Position numbers and translations under genes: made by a program. This document shows, one piece after another, positions 19,337-29,148 of a DNA stretch of 64,000 nt. This DNA comes from Chitinimonas prasina (GTDB lineage Bacteria; Pseudomonadota; Gammaproteobacteria; Burkholderiales; Chitinimonadaceae): the NCBI RefSeq assembly GCF_030160395.1, contig NZ_BSOG01000002.1, positions 449,280 to 513,279 on the forward strand. Reading direction: 5' to 3'. How positions within the stretch are numbered: the first letter of the stretch is position 1; every line of letters begins with the position of its first letter. The notes beneath the pieces were generated by a model. It did not search any database, was not told where the DNA came from, and saw only the letters and a program-made list of their open reading frames with translations.

Positions 19337-22300
19337 TCATGCAGGAGAAGACACACCCACCGCCCTGTTCCGCCCTGCATCCTTGGCACGGTAGAGTGCA
19401 CGGTCTGCCCCGGCCACCAGATGGTCTGGCGCGACCCCCAGCAGTGGTACGACCGAGGCCAAGCCTATGCTGACCGTCACATGCGGGCTGGTCAGCGAGA
19501 AGGCATGGGGGATGGCCGCCTCGGCCAGCCTGAGCCGGATATGTACCGCCACCTCCATGGCACCGGCCTCGTCGGTATCGGGCAACAGGATGGCGAACTC
19601 CTCGCCGCCGTAACGGGCCGTAAAATCGCTGGCGCGGGTGACCGCGCCGCGCAGTATTTCGGCCACCTTGCGCAGGCATTCGTCACCCAGCTGGTGACCA
19701 TAGCCATCGTTGTATTTCTTGAAATGATCCACGTCTATCATGAGTAGAGCCAAGGCGGTGCCGCTGCGGGCCGCGCGAGCCCACTCGGCGCTAAGACGCT
19801 GATCAAATGCCCGCCGATTGCCCACCCCGGTCAGCCCATCCTGCTGGGCCATACGGCCCAGTTCCATGTTGGCGTCCATCAATTGCTCATTGGCCGCATT
19901 GAGCGCATCTTGGGTGGCCTGCAACTCGTCAATGTTTTCGAGTAATTTCTCTTCAAATGCCTTGCGCTGCGAAATATCGCGCATCACGCAGGTAAACAGC
20001 CGCTTATCACCCAGCTTCACCTCGCTAATGGTCAATTCCAAAGGGAAGGAGCTGCCATCAGCGCGCTGGCCATCGACCTCGACCCGTTGCCCGATCACCT
20101 TGCCGCTGTGGGTGCCTGTCTCGATATACTGGAGGAAGCTGTTGCGATACTGCTCGGCCAGCACCTGCGGCAACAGCATGAATATCTCTCGCCCCATGAC
20201 CTTGTGCAGGCCGTAGCCGAACACTGAGCTGACCGCAGGGTTGAGTGCCTGGACAATCGCATTTTCGTCCAGCACCACGATTGCGTCCTGCACACTCTCC
20301 AAGACTGAATTGAGGGTGGCTTCGTCTTCTATCATCTTGGCTTCCATGGCACGCATCTCAGTCAGATCGTGCACGATGGTCGCGGTAAAGTTTGGCTCTC
20401 TTCCGCCCATGCGGGGAGCCACAATCAGTTGTCGCGTTTCCAATGTGCGGCCATCGGGCAGGATCATCTGGGTATCGCCACTCCACGGCTTACCCTCCAG
20501 CGCCTGCGGCAAGCCCACGCGGCTGATCAGCTGGTAGGCCCATTCAGCCCAGCCTAAACGGATGGTAATGCCTTCCAGCGATGCTTCTGGCGCGATTCCC
20601 CGCATACGCCGTCCCGCCTGGTTCAAATAGATCAACTGCCCGTCAAGATCGCTCATGCCCACCATGTCGGGCAATACTTCGACCACGGCATGCAGCCTGT
20701 CCCGCTCTTCCTCCAATCGCTTCTGCTCGCTGATGTCATAGGCGATACCCATGGTGCCCAGCGCCCTACCCTCGGCATCACGCCTGACGGTCAGCGTCAG
20801 CAGTACCGGTATATGCCGGCCATCCTTGGCGACATAGGTCCACTCCCGCGTGCTGACACCATCGGTAGAGAGTAGCGAGACTGCCTCGAACAGGCTGGCA
20901 TCCGGCTGTATGGTGCGCCCCAGCTCCTGGCTAAGCTGGGCGGCCATGCGGCTCAAATTGGCCGGTTCGTGAAACAGCATGGGAGTGGCGCGTCCTATTA
21001 GTTCGTCAGCGGCGTAGCCCAGCATCTGCTCGCCTGCACGATTGAGCAGACTGATCTTGCCGCTGGCATCGGTCGCCGCGATCATGTATGGGGCCGAATC
21101 CAGGATATTGCGCTGCAAGGCCTCGCTACTGGCCAAATCCAGCGCAGCCTGCTTGCGGGCAGTGATGTTGCGGCTGGTCAGTGTAATGCCCCACCCCATG
21201 GGCACCACCCGGTTCTCATACCAGCCTGGCTTGAGGCCAGCATGCTGCAGGTAGTCCTCTTCGACAAAGGGCTCGCCCGACTCCATGGCCCTGACGTAAC
21301 GGTCGAAATAGCCAAGCTCGCGGGCTTCCGGATTGATCTGCGACTGTAGCTTGCCAATAAACGCTTCTCGTTGCATGCCCACTGCGCCCAGACCGATCTG
21401 GTTGGCTTCCACATAGAGAAAATCGACAATGCGGCCCGTTTCGTCCTTGACGGCCTCAAGCACGAAAACCGCATCAAGGCTGCCACTGAACACCGCGCGA
21501 AACAGTTCCTCGCTACGTGCAACCCGCGCCTGTATGCGGGCCATATCGGTCACATCACGGGCAAACAAAATGGCACCATCGAGATTGCCTTCGTCGTCAT
21601 GCAGTGGCGCAAATGAAGCGTCAAACACCCGGCGCGATGATCCCAGGGTCAGGCGAACCTGCGTTTGCCTGCCTTGCAAGGCATGGGCAAACTGGTTCAT
21701 CAGATTGGCCTGGTCTGCAGGGGACCGTGCCATCCATTCGTATAGCTGCGTGCCTACCGCCGGCACATCCCGGTACATGGCACCAAAGGCCTGCCCCAGC
21801 GCTGGATTGGCGAGTGTCACGCGTAAGCTGCGATCCAGTGCAAGGATAGGGTCACCGCTGCCAGTCACCACCCCTTGGACCAGTTGCAACGCATTGGCCA
21901 GTTGCGCCTCGTGATCCTTGCTGGCCTGAATATCGGCAAAACTCAGAATGCAGGCCATGGCTCGCAGCATCGGCCCTGGGCCCTGCGATATCATGCAGGC
22001 CACCCAGCGACGGCTGCCATCGCCCAGGCGCAGCTGCATCTCTAGGTTGGGTGCCTCCCCGTCCTCTAGAAACTTTGCCATTACCGCTTGTAGGCGCACT
22101 TGGTCTGCCTGCTCCAGCAAACTCCACCAGCCCTGGCCCTTGGCCAGAGCTGGATTCATGCCTGTAAGCCTGACCCAGTTGCGGTTGAAGAAATACCCCT
22201 CGCCCGCCTGATCCAGAACCACTACGCCTAGTGGCGCCTGCTCCAGCAAGGCCAGGAATACCTGCTCACGCGCATGCCGTGCCTCGCCCTTCAAGGCGCT

Positions 22301-23350
22301 ACTTGCGAGCAGCACCCCGGCAATCAGCGCCAGCGCCAACGCACCGCCGCCAAACAGCAGGCTCAGCCGCATGGCAGCGTCTTGTGCCCGCATCAACGCG
22401 GCATCATCATAATGATTGAGCAACCACCAATGCTGCGGCCCCGGACCCGTCGCAAAAGGCAGGCGCAGACGTAACAGATCAGCCTGGCTACCGGGGTCGT
22501 TTGGCGTCAGCCTGCGAAAGCTCCATAGGCCTTGCTCATCCCGGTAATAGCCAGCAGTGCCGCTGCTGATGGCCGTCCATAAACCAGGGCGTAGCTGGCT
22601 CAGCAACCGGCCCTCACCTGTAATGGCACCGAAGTTGTCATGCTCTTGCCCGCCACGCAGCCATTGCCCGGCGGCATCAAGCAAGGCCACGCGCCCGCCG
22701 CCGCCCTCACCAAGCTTCTCCAGGAACTGGTTGGCCAGCAGGTTGACTACCAGAACACCGCGTTTGACGCCGCTGGCATCATAGAAAGGCGTCGCGAGAC
22801 GCAGTGTGGGCTTGAATGGCCGTTCAATCTGTCCATGCTCGATATTGAGATCCAGGCCGGAGAGGTAGATACGGCCTCGTGCTAGCCCGACGCTATCCCT
22901 GAAATAATCGCGATTGGATTTATCCTGTAAGGCCTCTTCCGGCATGACCATCGGGGAGCCGCGATTCAGGTTGACCCGCAATCGCTCGCGCCCCTGCAGA
23001 TCAATCAGTCTTATCTGGTCATAAACAGGCTTGTAGCTGAGAAAGCTGAGAAAGTGCTCGGCATGTGAACCCCATTCCGAGGCGGGACGCTCAACCCGGA
23101 TGGCGAGCTCGGGGTCATTGGCCAGTAGCATCAAATCAACCGCTGCCGCCGTCACTGTCCCATACAGGTCACGCTGGGTTGCCGCCAAGTGCACATCTGC
23201 CTGCCGCGCAAGATCCTCCAGTGCCTGCTCGCGTTCCGTACGCCAAAGCCAAAGCGTCGCCAGCAGCGCCAAAAGCAACAAGGGCACGAAAGTGCGAAGA
23301 AACAATCGCATCCACAGCCTGCGTGCTGAGAGCGTGGTATCAGGAAGCAT
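19337..23350 (-). CDS. Membrane diguanylate cyclase with six PAS domains
   Basis: Large sensor (about 1337 aa) that probably makes c-di-GMP in response to signals. An N-terminal membrane helix (residues 15-36) is followed by a periplasmic sensor domain of dCACHE type. A second helix (329-353) leads to six consecutive PAS-like units that begin near EQVFLALLEQAPLGVVV, LVQGVVTGSGDPILALD, SEELFRAVFSGSLDAVF, QRNILDSAPYMIAATD, LHAVVEVLPDMVGMSD and LNSVLESVQDAIVVLD. The C-terminal GGDEF domain is intact: GGEEF at about 1248. An RASD I-site lies exactly five residues before it, so product inhibition is expected. There is no EAL domain. The ATG at 23350 is preferred over an upstream TTG at 23434. Confidence 0.95.
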   Translation of the reverse strand: MLPDTTLSARRLWMRLFLRTFVPLLLLALLATLWLWRTEREQALEDLARQADVHLAATQRDLYGTVTAAAVDLMLLANDPELAIRVERPASEWGSHAEHFLSFLSYKPVYDQIRLIDLQGRERLRVNLNRGSPMVMPEEALQDKSNRDYFRDSVGLARGRIYLSGLDLNIEHGQIERPFKPTLRLATPFYDASGVKRGVLVVNLLANQFLEKLGEGGGGRVALLDAAGQWLRGGQEHDNFGAITGEGRLLSQLRPGLWTAISSGTAGYYRDEQGLWSFRRLTPNDPGSQADLLRLRLPFATGPGPQHWWLLNHYDDAALMRAQDAAMRLSLLFGGGALALALIAGVLLASSALKGEARHAREQVFLALLEQAPLGVVVLDQAGEGYFFNRNWVRLTGMNPALAKGQGWWSLLEQADQVRLQAVMAKFLEDGEAPNLEMQLRLGDGSRRWVACMISQGPGPMLRAMACILSFADIQASKDHEAQLANALQLVQGVVTGSGDPILALDRSLRVTLANPALGQAFGAMYRDVPAVGTQLYEWMARSPADQANLMNQFAHALQGRQTQVRLTLGSSRRVFDASFAPLHDDEGNLDGAILFARDVTDMARIQARVARSEELFRAVFSGSLDAVFVLEAVKDETGRIVDFLYVEANQIGLGAVGMQREAFIGKLQSQINPEARELGYFDRYVRAMESGEPFVEEDYLQHAGLKPGWYENRVVPMGWGITLTSRNITARKQAALDLASSEALQRNILDSAPYMIAATDASGKISLLNRAGEQMLGYAADELIGRATPMLFHEPANLSRMAAQLSQELGRTIQPDASLFEAVSLLSTDGVSTREWTYVAKDGRHIPVLLTLTVRRDAEGRALGTMGIAYDISEQKRLEEERDRLHAVVEVLPDMVGMSDLDGQLIYLNQAGRRMRGIAPEASLEGITIRLGWAEWAYQLISRVGLPQALEGKPWSGDTQMILPDGRTLETRQLIVAPRMGGREPNFTATIVHDLTEMRAMEAKMIEDEATLNSVLESVQDAIVVLDENAIVQALNPAVSSVFGYGLHKVMGREIFMLLPQVLAEQYRNSFLQYIETGTHSGKVIGQRVEVDGQRADGSSFPLELTISEVKLGDKRLFTCVMRDISQRKAFEEKLLENIDELQATQDALNAANEQLMDANMELGRMAQQDGLTGVGNRRAFDQRLSAEWARAARSGTALALLMIDVDHFKKYNDGYGHQLGDECLRKVAEILRGAVTRASDFTARYGGEEFAILLPDTDEAGAMEVAVHIRLRLAEAAIPHAFSLTSPHVTVSIGLASVVPLLGVAPDHLVAGADRALYRAKDAGRNRAVGVSSPA

Positions 23351-23539
23351 CCGTCCAATCCGGGCAAATTGACTGTTTATATATTTGATTCTTGTACATT
23401 GCAGTATAGGTGGCGATGCACAGGGTTTCTCCAAGCCTTATCGCCTGCAGCAGGCATCTGTCACGCAAGCGCGCGGCGGCCGGCATTTCGGCGTGCACTG
23501 CCAAGCGGTGCTTTACATTTCGGGACATCAAACCATAAA

Positions 23540-23558
23540 ATACCGATCAGTATGCTTA
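23540..23558 (+). promoter_or_regulatory. Putative TetR operator before the tetR-RND operon
   Basis: ATACCGATCAGTATGCTTA begins with the imperfect palindrome ATACCGATCAGTAT. It lies 15 bp before the TTG start chosen for the TetR gene. It matches 16 of 19 bases of a motif before the porin gene (6205-6223). Autoregulation by TetR-family proteins through such sites is common; binding here is inferred. Confidence 0.5.
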
Positions 23559-23572
23559 TTGGAGTACCGGCC

Positions 23573-24418
23573 TTGAACCGATCTGTCACCCCTGCCGCTG
23601 TCGAGCTGGATATACACGAGGCGCGTCAACGCGCCATTGCGGCCTTGCGCCAGCTGAGCCAGACACGCCCTGCGCCGGAGGTGAACTATGGCGAGATTGC
23701 GGCCGAAGCTGGCCTCCCCTGGCAGACCGTCAAGCGATTGCTGGGCCCTCGGGAAGAATTCACCGCCTTGCTGGAAGGTGGCGGGCCGGAACTGGTTGAT
23801 ACCCGGGATCGCATCCTGGATGCAGCCGCCCGGGTATTTGCCAATAAGAGCTATCTAGGTGCATCGCTGGATGAAGTGGCTGCCGATGCAGGCCTGACCA
23901 AGGGTGCCGTCTACTGGCATTTCAAGAGCAAGAGCGATCTGTTCTTTGCCCTGCTCGACAGCCGCTTCCAACAGGAATACGACGAACACCTGCCTGCCGC
24001 CCTGGCACGTGATGCCGCCCATACCGACCCCAAGGATGGCCTAAAGGAACTACTGGGTGGTGTAGTAGACCGAGTCAAGCAAGATCCGGACTGGCCCCGC
24101 CTGTTCCTGGAGTTCATGGGCCAGGCGCGCGACCCTGATGTACGTAACCGCCTGGCCACGGCCTATCAGGATTCCTGGCGTATGTCGGCCGGCCTCATTG
24201 CCCATCAGCATCAACTACGCGGCCAGCAGCCGCCGGCCGATCCTGAGTTGCTTGCCATCTTCTGGAGTGCCCTGATGGACGGTCTGATCATGGCCTGGTT
24301 GGTCAACCCCGAGCGCATACAACTCGACAGCCTGATGCCGCGCATGGTGGACATGCTCTGGCACGGCCTCGCTCCCGCTCCCGAATTCACGTCATCCCCT
24401 GCTATTGAGAAGGAGTAA
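23573..24418 (+). CDS. TetR-family regulator with an apparent second HTH
   Basis: Regulator of about 281 aa, longer than the usual 190-220 aa. The canonical TetR HTH is in the middle (TRDRILDAAARVFANKSYLG ... TKGAVYWHFKSKSDLF, about residues 76-125). Before it lies a second region, about residues 13-65, with the same layout (RQRAIAALRQL ... YGEIAAEAGLPWQTVKRLLG, then REEFTALL). It looks like a diverged copy of the HTH. The C-terminal half is the ligand and dimer domain. I favour the TTG at 23573 because GGAG sits 8 bases upstream; the ATG at 23552 falls inside the operator-like motif and has no Shine-Dalgarno sequence. The gene leads directly into the RND adaptor gene, so it is the likely repressor of the pump. 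Confidence 0.88.
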   Translation: MNRSVTPAAVELDIHEARQRAIAALRQLSQTRPAPEVNYGEIAAEAGLPWQTVKRLLGPREEFTALLEGGGPELVDTRDRILDAAARVFANKSYLGASLDEVAADAGLTKGAVYWHFKSKSDLFFALLDSRFQQEYDEHLPAALARDAAHTDPKDGLKELLGGVVDRVKQDPDWPRLFLEFMGQARDPDVRNRLATAYQDSWRMSAGLIAHQHQLRGQQPPADPELLAIFWSALMDGLIMAWLVNPERIQLDSLMPRMVDMLWHGLAPAPEFTSSPAIEKE

Positions 24419-24422
24419 AGCC

Positions 24423-25604
24423 ATGCAAGCTCTCCGCCCCCGCTTTAATCGCCGTACCCTGGTCATCGGTGTCGTCGCTGCGCTGACCCTGGGCGGCATT
24501 GTTGCTTCCCAGACGGGCCGTGCTGCGCCTGACAGCCAGAAGAAGTCAGAAGCCCCCAAGGTATTCGAACTGTCCTCGTCTGACTTGGCTATCGTTGCTC
24601 ACGGCGAGTTGAAGCAACCGGTGCCCTTGTCGGGCAGCCTGAGCGCCGTGCGCCAGACTGTTCTGTCGTCTGATGTCGAAGCCGTAGTGGCCGAGGTCAT
24701 GGTGCGCCCTGGCGAAACCGTCAAGGCAGGCCAAATGCTGGCCAAGCTCGATACCCGTGAACTTAATGACCAGCTGATTGCCCGCTCGGCCAACCTGGAC
24801 CGCACCCGTGCTGAACTGAAGCTGGCGGAGAAGAATCGCGCCCGCAGTGCCGACCTGCTCAAGCAAAACTTCATCTCTCCCAATAGCCACGATGCAGCCG
24901 AGAATCAATACGCTGTGGCACTGGCCCAGGTCAAGGCAGAGGAAGCCCAGGTCGCCATCGCCCGTAAAGCGCTGGGCGACGCCACCGTGCGCGCACCGTT
25001 CTCCGGCGTGATCGCCGAGCGATCGATCGAGCCTGGCGCCCGTGTAGGCGTTAGCCAAAAGCTGTTCAGCCTGGTCGATCTGGCCGAACTGGAGTTCGAG
25101 GCCAAGGTGGCCATGGCTGCGCTACCTCAGATCAAGCCCGCACAGGATGTCATCCTGCATATAGAAGGCTTTACCACCCAGCAGTTCAAGGGCCGAGTCG
25201 AGCGTATTGCTCCCGTGGCTGATAGCGGCACCCGCATGGTGTCGGTGTATGTGCGGCTGAAGAACACTGACGGCATCCTCAAGGGCGGCATGTTTGCTCA
25301 AGGTGAAGTGGCCGTTGCCACCGCCAGCGATACCGACATGCTGCCCCTGTCCGCCATCCGCGGCCTGGAAAGCAAACAGCCCTTCGTCTACACGATTGAA
25401 GGCGGCAAGGTAGTCGAACGCAGAGTGCAGTTGGGTTTGATCAACCAGCTCAGCAAGACAGCAGCCATTGCCAGCGGCACCAAGGCAGGGCAGCAGGTCA
25501 TCATTGCCAAACTGGAGAACATCAAGCCCGGCCAGCGGGTCAAGTTGCCTGGTGAGGGCGATAAAGCGGCCGCCAAGCCGGCTACCAGCAGCAAGCAAAG
25601 CTAG
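24423..25604 (+). CDS. RND efflux periplasmic adaptor subunit
   Basis: Membrane-fusion protein that links an RND pump to an outer-membrane channel. It is about 393 aa. An N-terminal membrane anchor or signal (LVIGVVAALTLGGIVASQ) is followed by the lipoyl half-motif VEAVVAEVMVRPGETVKAGQ. A coiled-coil hairpin comes next (about residues 110-175). The second lipoyl half (ATVRAPFSGVIAERSIEPG) and the beta-barrel region complete the protein. There is no lipobox cysteine, so it is anchored by a helix or is soluble. The ATG at 24423 has AAGGAG before it; that Shine-Dalgarno sequence overlaps the end of the TetR gene, only 4 bp away. The pump gene follows after 42 bp. Confidence 0.94.
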   Translation: MQALRPRFNRRTLVIGVVAALTLGGIVASQTGRAAPDSQKKSEAPKVFELSSSDLAIVAHGELKQPVPLSGSLSAVRQTVLSSDVEAVVAEVMVRPGETVKAGQMLAKLDTRELNDQLIARSANLDRTRAELKLAEKNRARSADLLKQNFISPNSHDAAENQYAVALAQVKAEEAQVAIARKALGDATVRAPFSGVIAERSIEPGARVGVSQKLFSLVDLAELEFEAKVAMAALPQIKPAQDVILHIEGFTTQQFKGRVERIAPVADSGTRMVSVYVRLKNTDGILKGGMFAQGEVAVATASDTDMLPLSAIRGLESKQPFVYTIEGGKVVERRVQLGLINQLSKTAAIASGTKAGQQVIIAKLENIKPGQRVKLPGEGDKAAAKPATSSKQS

Positions 25605-25646
25605 CTAGCCTGCACTTAATCCCAGATCAAGGAAGGAACCCCACCT

Positions 25647-28600
25647 ATGTGGTTCACCCGTATCAGCCTCCAGAACCCAGTATTCGCCACCATGATGATG
25701 GTGGCGCTGGTGGTGCTCGGCCTTGCCGCCTACTGGAAACTACCCGTCGAAGAAATGCCCGACGTGAAGTTCCCCTTTGTGGTGGTGGTGACCAGCTACC
25801 CCGGTGCATCGCCTGAAATCGTCGAGAACGAAATCTCTCGGCCCATAGAGGAGAAGATTGCGACCTTGTCGGGCATCAAGCATGTTTCGTCATCGTCCTA
25901 TAACAGCCAGTCGGTGGTCGTCGCCGAGTTCGAGCTCAGCATAGACACCGAAAAAGCCTTGCGTGACGTACGCGAGAAAGTCGACGAGGCCAAGGTCGAA
26001 TTCCGCGAGGAGATCACCGAGCCACAGGTCATTCAGGAGCGTAGTGATGACGAGGCTGCCATCTCGATAGCCTTGACCAGCGATAAGCTGACCATGAGAG
26101 AGATGACAGTCAAGGCCGATCAGTATGTCCGTCGGCAATTCCAGACGCTCAAGGGTGTGGGCTCAGCCGAGATCGTCGGCGGCGTAGCCCGACAGGTACG
26201 CGTGGAGCTGGACCCGCAGAAGATGCGGGCGCTGGGCGTGGGGGCCGATCAGGTGATCAGCGCACTGCGTAGCGAGAACCAGGAAGTACCTGTCGGCAAC
26301 ATCGAATTTGACAAGACTGAGCGGGTGGTTCAGCTCAAGGGGCGCATCAAGAACGCGGAGGATTTCCGCAATGTGGTCCTGAGCCGTCGTGATGGTCAGG
26401 TCATTGTACTGGGGGATGTGGCGACCGTGATTGATGGCGCCGAGGAAGAAACCTCCCTGTCGCTGGTGAACGGCAAGCGTGCCCTGTCAATCGACATTCG
26501 CAAGGTGGATGGCGCCAATACCATCGAGGTCACTGATGGCGTCAAGGCCATGACCAAGAAGCTGAACGAAGAGCTGGCGGCAGAAGGCTTGAGCCTGATG
26601 GTGATCAACGACTCGTCCAAGGGTATACGTACTTCCCTGGCTGATGTGAAGGCAACCCTCTTCGAGGGTGCACTGCTCACCATCCTGATCGTCTGGCTGT
26701 TCCTTGGTTCATGGCGCTCGACCGTGATTACCGGCCTGACCTTGCCTGTAGCACTGATCGGTACTTTCTTCTTCCTGCAGGCCTTTGGCTTCTCGCTCAA
26801 TGTAATGACGCTGATGGCCCTATCGCTGTGCATAGGATTGTTGGTGGACGATGCCATTGTGGTGCGCGAGAACATCGTACGGCATATAGAAATGGGCAAG
26901 GGGCACTACCAGGCATCAATGGAAGGCACTCAGGAAATCGGCATGGCTGTATTGGCCACCACACTGACCATCGTGGCGGTATTCCTGCCTGTCGGTTTCA
27001 TGGGCGGCATCATAGGCAAGTTCTTCTACCAGTTCGGCATTGCCGTCTGCGCCTCGGTGCTGATCTCCATGCTGGTGTCGTTTACCCTCGACCCCATGCT
27101 TAGCTCGGTCTGGCACGATCCGCACGCCCACGGCATGCGCCACAAGGGCTTCTTCGGTCGCATACTCGATGGCTTCGAGGCCTGGATGGACAAGGTTTCA
27201 GCGTTTTACAGTAGAGTCATACGCTGGGCCTTGGGTGAACAACGCTTTGCCCTGCCCCGCTGGCTGGTGCTGTGGCTTGCGGCGGCGGCCTTCCCCATCA
27301 CGCTGCTGGCACTGATCACCCGCCCGCGTGCACGCGCCTGGGTGATGTCCGGCTTCAGGGGCAAGCCCACCTGGTCGCATCGCTTTGTGGTGTCACTTAT
27401 CGGCCTATCGTCGGTGATAGTGGCCCTGATGTTCCCTTTCATGGGTTGGGTGGGCGGCGAATTCCTGCCGAAGTCCGATCAAAGCCGTGTCTATATCGAC
27501 TTCCGTACTCCCATCGGTACTGCCTTGGACTACAGCACCAGCAAGGCCATGCAGGTAGAGGCCGCGCTGGCCGAGTTCAAGGAAATCGAGGAGATCTACA
27601 CCACCATAGGCAGCAACAACAAGCACATCATCCGATCCAATATCAAGCTGGTCAGCAAGAAAGAGCGTGAAGCGAGCCAGGAAGAAATGGTCAAGCGCAT
27701 CCGCGCTCGTATCGAGCGTATCGCGGGTATCGAAGTACGCAGCGTGCGTGGGCCTAGCGGCGGCGGCGGCGGCGCGCCGGTACAGATACAGGTGCAAGGC
27801 AAGGATCTCAATGAGCTCAAGCGCATTGCCGAAACCATTGCTGAACGCCTCAAGCGCATACCTCATCTGACCGAGGTGCAGACTTCGCTCCGGGCGGCAA
27901 AACCGGCGATCGATATTGAAGTCAACCGCGAGATGGCTGCCCAGGTCGGGCTGTCGGTCGGCCAGATTGGGCAAGCCTTGCGCCCACTGATTGCCGGAGA
28001 CGAAATCACCACCTGGAAGTCGCCAGACGGTGAGAACTACGATGTGATACTGAAGTTGCCCAAGTCCAATCGCCGCATTGCGGAAGATCTGGCTGAGCTA
28101 CCCATCTCCAGCCACGATGTGGATGCTCGTACCGGCCAACCCATCATGATCCCCTTGGGTCAGGTAGCCTCGGTCAAGGATAGCGGCACGTCGACCTTGA
28201 TCGAAAGGCGTGATCAGTACCGCAACGTCACCATCAGCGCCGAAGTCGAAGGCGTGCCGGTGGGTTCGGTGCAGGGCGAAGTGAAGAAGGTGCTGGAGAG
28301 CATACAGATGCCACCAGGCTACCGTCAGGTGCAGGAAGGTGACAACGAGTTCATGCTGGAATCGGCAGGCTACGCCGGCATTGCCATGCTGATCGGCGCC
28401 GTGTTCATCTACCTGGTACTTGCCTCGCAGTTCGGGAGCTTCCTGCAGCCGCTGGCCATCATGATGTCCATGCCACTTAGTCTGCTGGGGGTATTCCTGG
28501 CACTGAAGGTCTGGGGCTCCACTCTCAACCTGTTCTCCATCATCGGCATCATCATGTTGATGGGGCTGGTGACCAAGAACGCCATTCTGCTGCTGGACTT

Positions 28601-28946
28601 CGTCAATCGTCTGCGTGAGGACGGCAAGTCGCGCTTCGACGCCGTGGTCGAGTCGGGCCGGGTACGTCTGCGCCCTATCCTGATGACCACCTTTGCCATG
28701 ATAGGCGGCATGCTGCCGCTGGCCCTGGCTCTGGGCGAAGGGTCAGAGTCGAGGGCACCGATGGCGCACGCCATCATAGGTGGGGTGATTACCTCCACCC
28801 TGCTGACCCTGATCGTGGTGCCGGTGTTCTACACCTATCTCGACGACATGGTCAGCTGGTTGAAGGGCTTCTTCGTCAAGCCTATCGATGGCAAACATGG
28901 CCCGGTTGAACTACAGGTGGCCGAGCAACCAGGCAGCGGCCGCTGA
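25647..28946 (+). CDS. RND efflux pump, inner-membrane subunit
   Basis: Proton-driven multidrug exporter of the HAE1 type, 1099 aa. It starts MWFTRISLQNPVFATMMM, and the porter domain follows. The proton-relay aspartates are in LCIGLLVDDAIVVREN (near residue 400), and the partner lysine is in GLVTKNAILLLDF (near 976). Two copies of the large periplasmic loop are seen. Between the cytoplasmic linker helix and the seventh canonical helix there is an extra stretch (about residues 531-580) that contains an added hydrophobic segment (WLVLWLAAAAFPITLLALIT), not present in AcrB-like pumps. A Gly-rich loop (SGGGGGAP) lies near residue 710. The substrate is unknown, and no outer-membrane factor gene is adjacent. 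Confidence 0.95.
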   Translation: MWFTRISLQNPVFATMMMVALVVLGLAAYWKLPVEEMPDVKFPFVVVVTSYPGASPEIVENEISRPIEEKIATLSGIKHVSSSSYNSQSVVVAEFELSIDTEKALRDVREKVDEAKVEFREEITEPQVIQERSDDEAAISIALTSDKLTMREMTVKADQYVRRQFQTLKGVGSAEIVGGVARQVRVELDPQKMRALGVGADQVISALRSENQEVPVGNIEFDKTERVVQLKGRIKNAEDFRNVVLSRRDGQVIVLGDVATVIDGAEEETSLSLVNGKRALSIDIRKVDGANTIEVTDGVKAMTKKLNEELAAEGLSLMVINDSSKGIRTSLADVKATLFEGALLTILIVWLFLGSWRSTVITGLTLPVALIGTFFFLQAFGFSLNVMTLMALSLCIGLLVDDAIVVRENIVRHIEMGKGHYQASMEGTQEIGMAVLATTLTIVAVFLPVGFMGGIIGKFFYQFGIAVCASVLISMLVSFTLDPMLSSVWHDPHAHGMRHKGFFGRILDGFEAWMDKVSAFYSRVIRWALGEQRFALPRWLVLWLAAAAFPITLLALITRPRARAWVMSGFRGKPTWSHRFVVSLIGLSSVIVALMFPFMGWVGGEFLPKSDQSRVYIDFRTPIGTALDYSTSKAMQVEAALAEFKEIEEIYTTIGSNNKHIIRSNIKLVSKKEREASQEEMVKRIRARIERIAGIEVRSVRGPSGGGGGAPVQIQVQGKDLNELKRIAETIAERLKRIPHLTEVQTSLRAAKPAIDIEVNREMAAQVGLSVGQIGQALRPLIAGDEITTWKSPDGENYDVILKLPKSNRRIAEDLAELPISSHDVDARTGQPIMIPLGQVASVKDSGTSTLIERRDQYRNVTISAEVEGVPVGSVQGEVKKVLESIQMPPGYRQVQEGDNEFMLESAGYAGIAMLIGAVFIYLVLASQFGSFLQPLAIMMSMPLSLLGVFLALKVWGSTLNLFSIIGIIMLMGLVTKNAILLLDFVNRLREDGKSRFDAVVESGRVRLRPILMTTFAMIGGMLPLALALGEGSESRAPMAHAIIGGVITSTLLTLIVVPVFYTYLDDMVSWLKGFFVKPIDGKHGPVELQVAEQPGSGR

Positions 28947-28987
28947 TTGAGCGTATGCGCCCTCCTGCGCGGAGGGCGCACTCAATC
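28945..28987 (+). terminator. Hairpin at the end of the RND operon
   Basis: Two stacked stems: GATTGAG / CTCAATC outside and GCGCCCTCC / GGAGGGCGC inside. The pump's stop codon is part of the outer arm. The following bases are T-rich but not a clean T-run. Probably a terminator or 3'-end stabiliser. Confidence 0.7.
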
Positions 28988-29148
28988 TTGGCTTGTCGTC
29001 TTTCGTGTACATTTTCCGCCATTTCATCGCATTCAATCTCACGGCATAGCCGTCTATCGCTAACATCCAGCCCGTTCCTGATGCTGCAGCCGGCACTGCC
29101 AGATAGCTCGGCCTGGATCACCCCATAACAAAGGCAATAGAGGACAAC

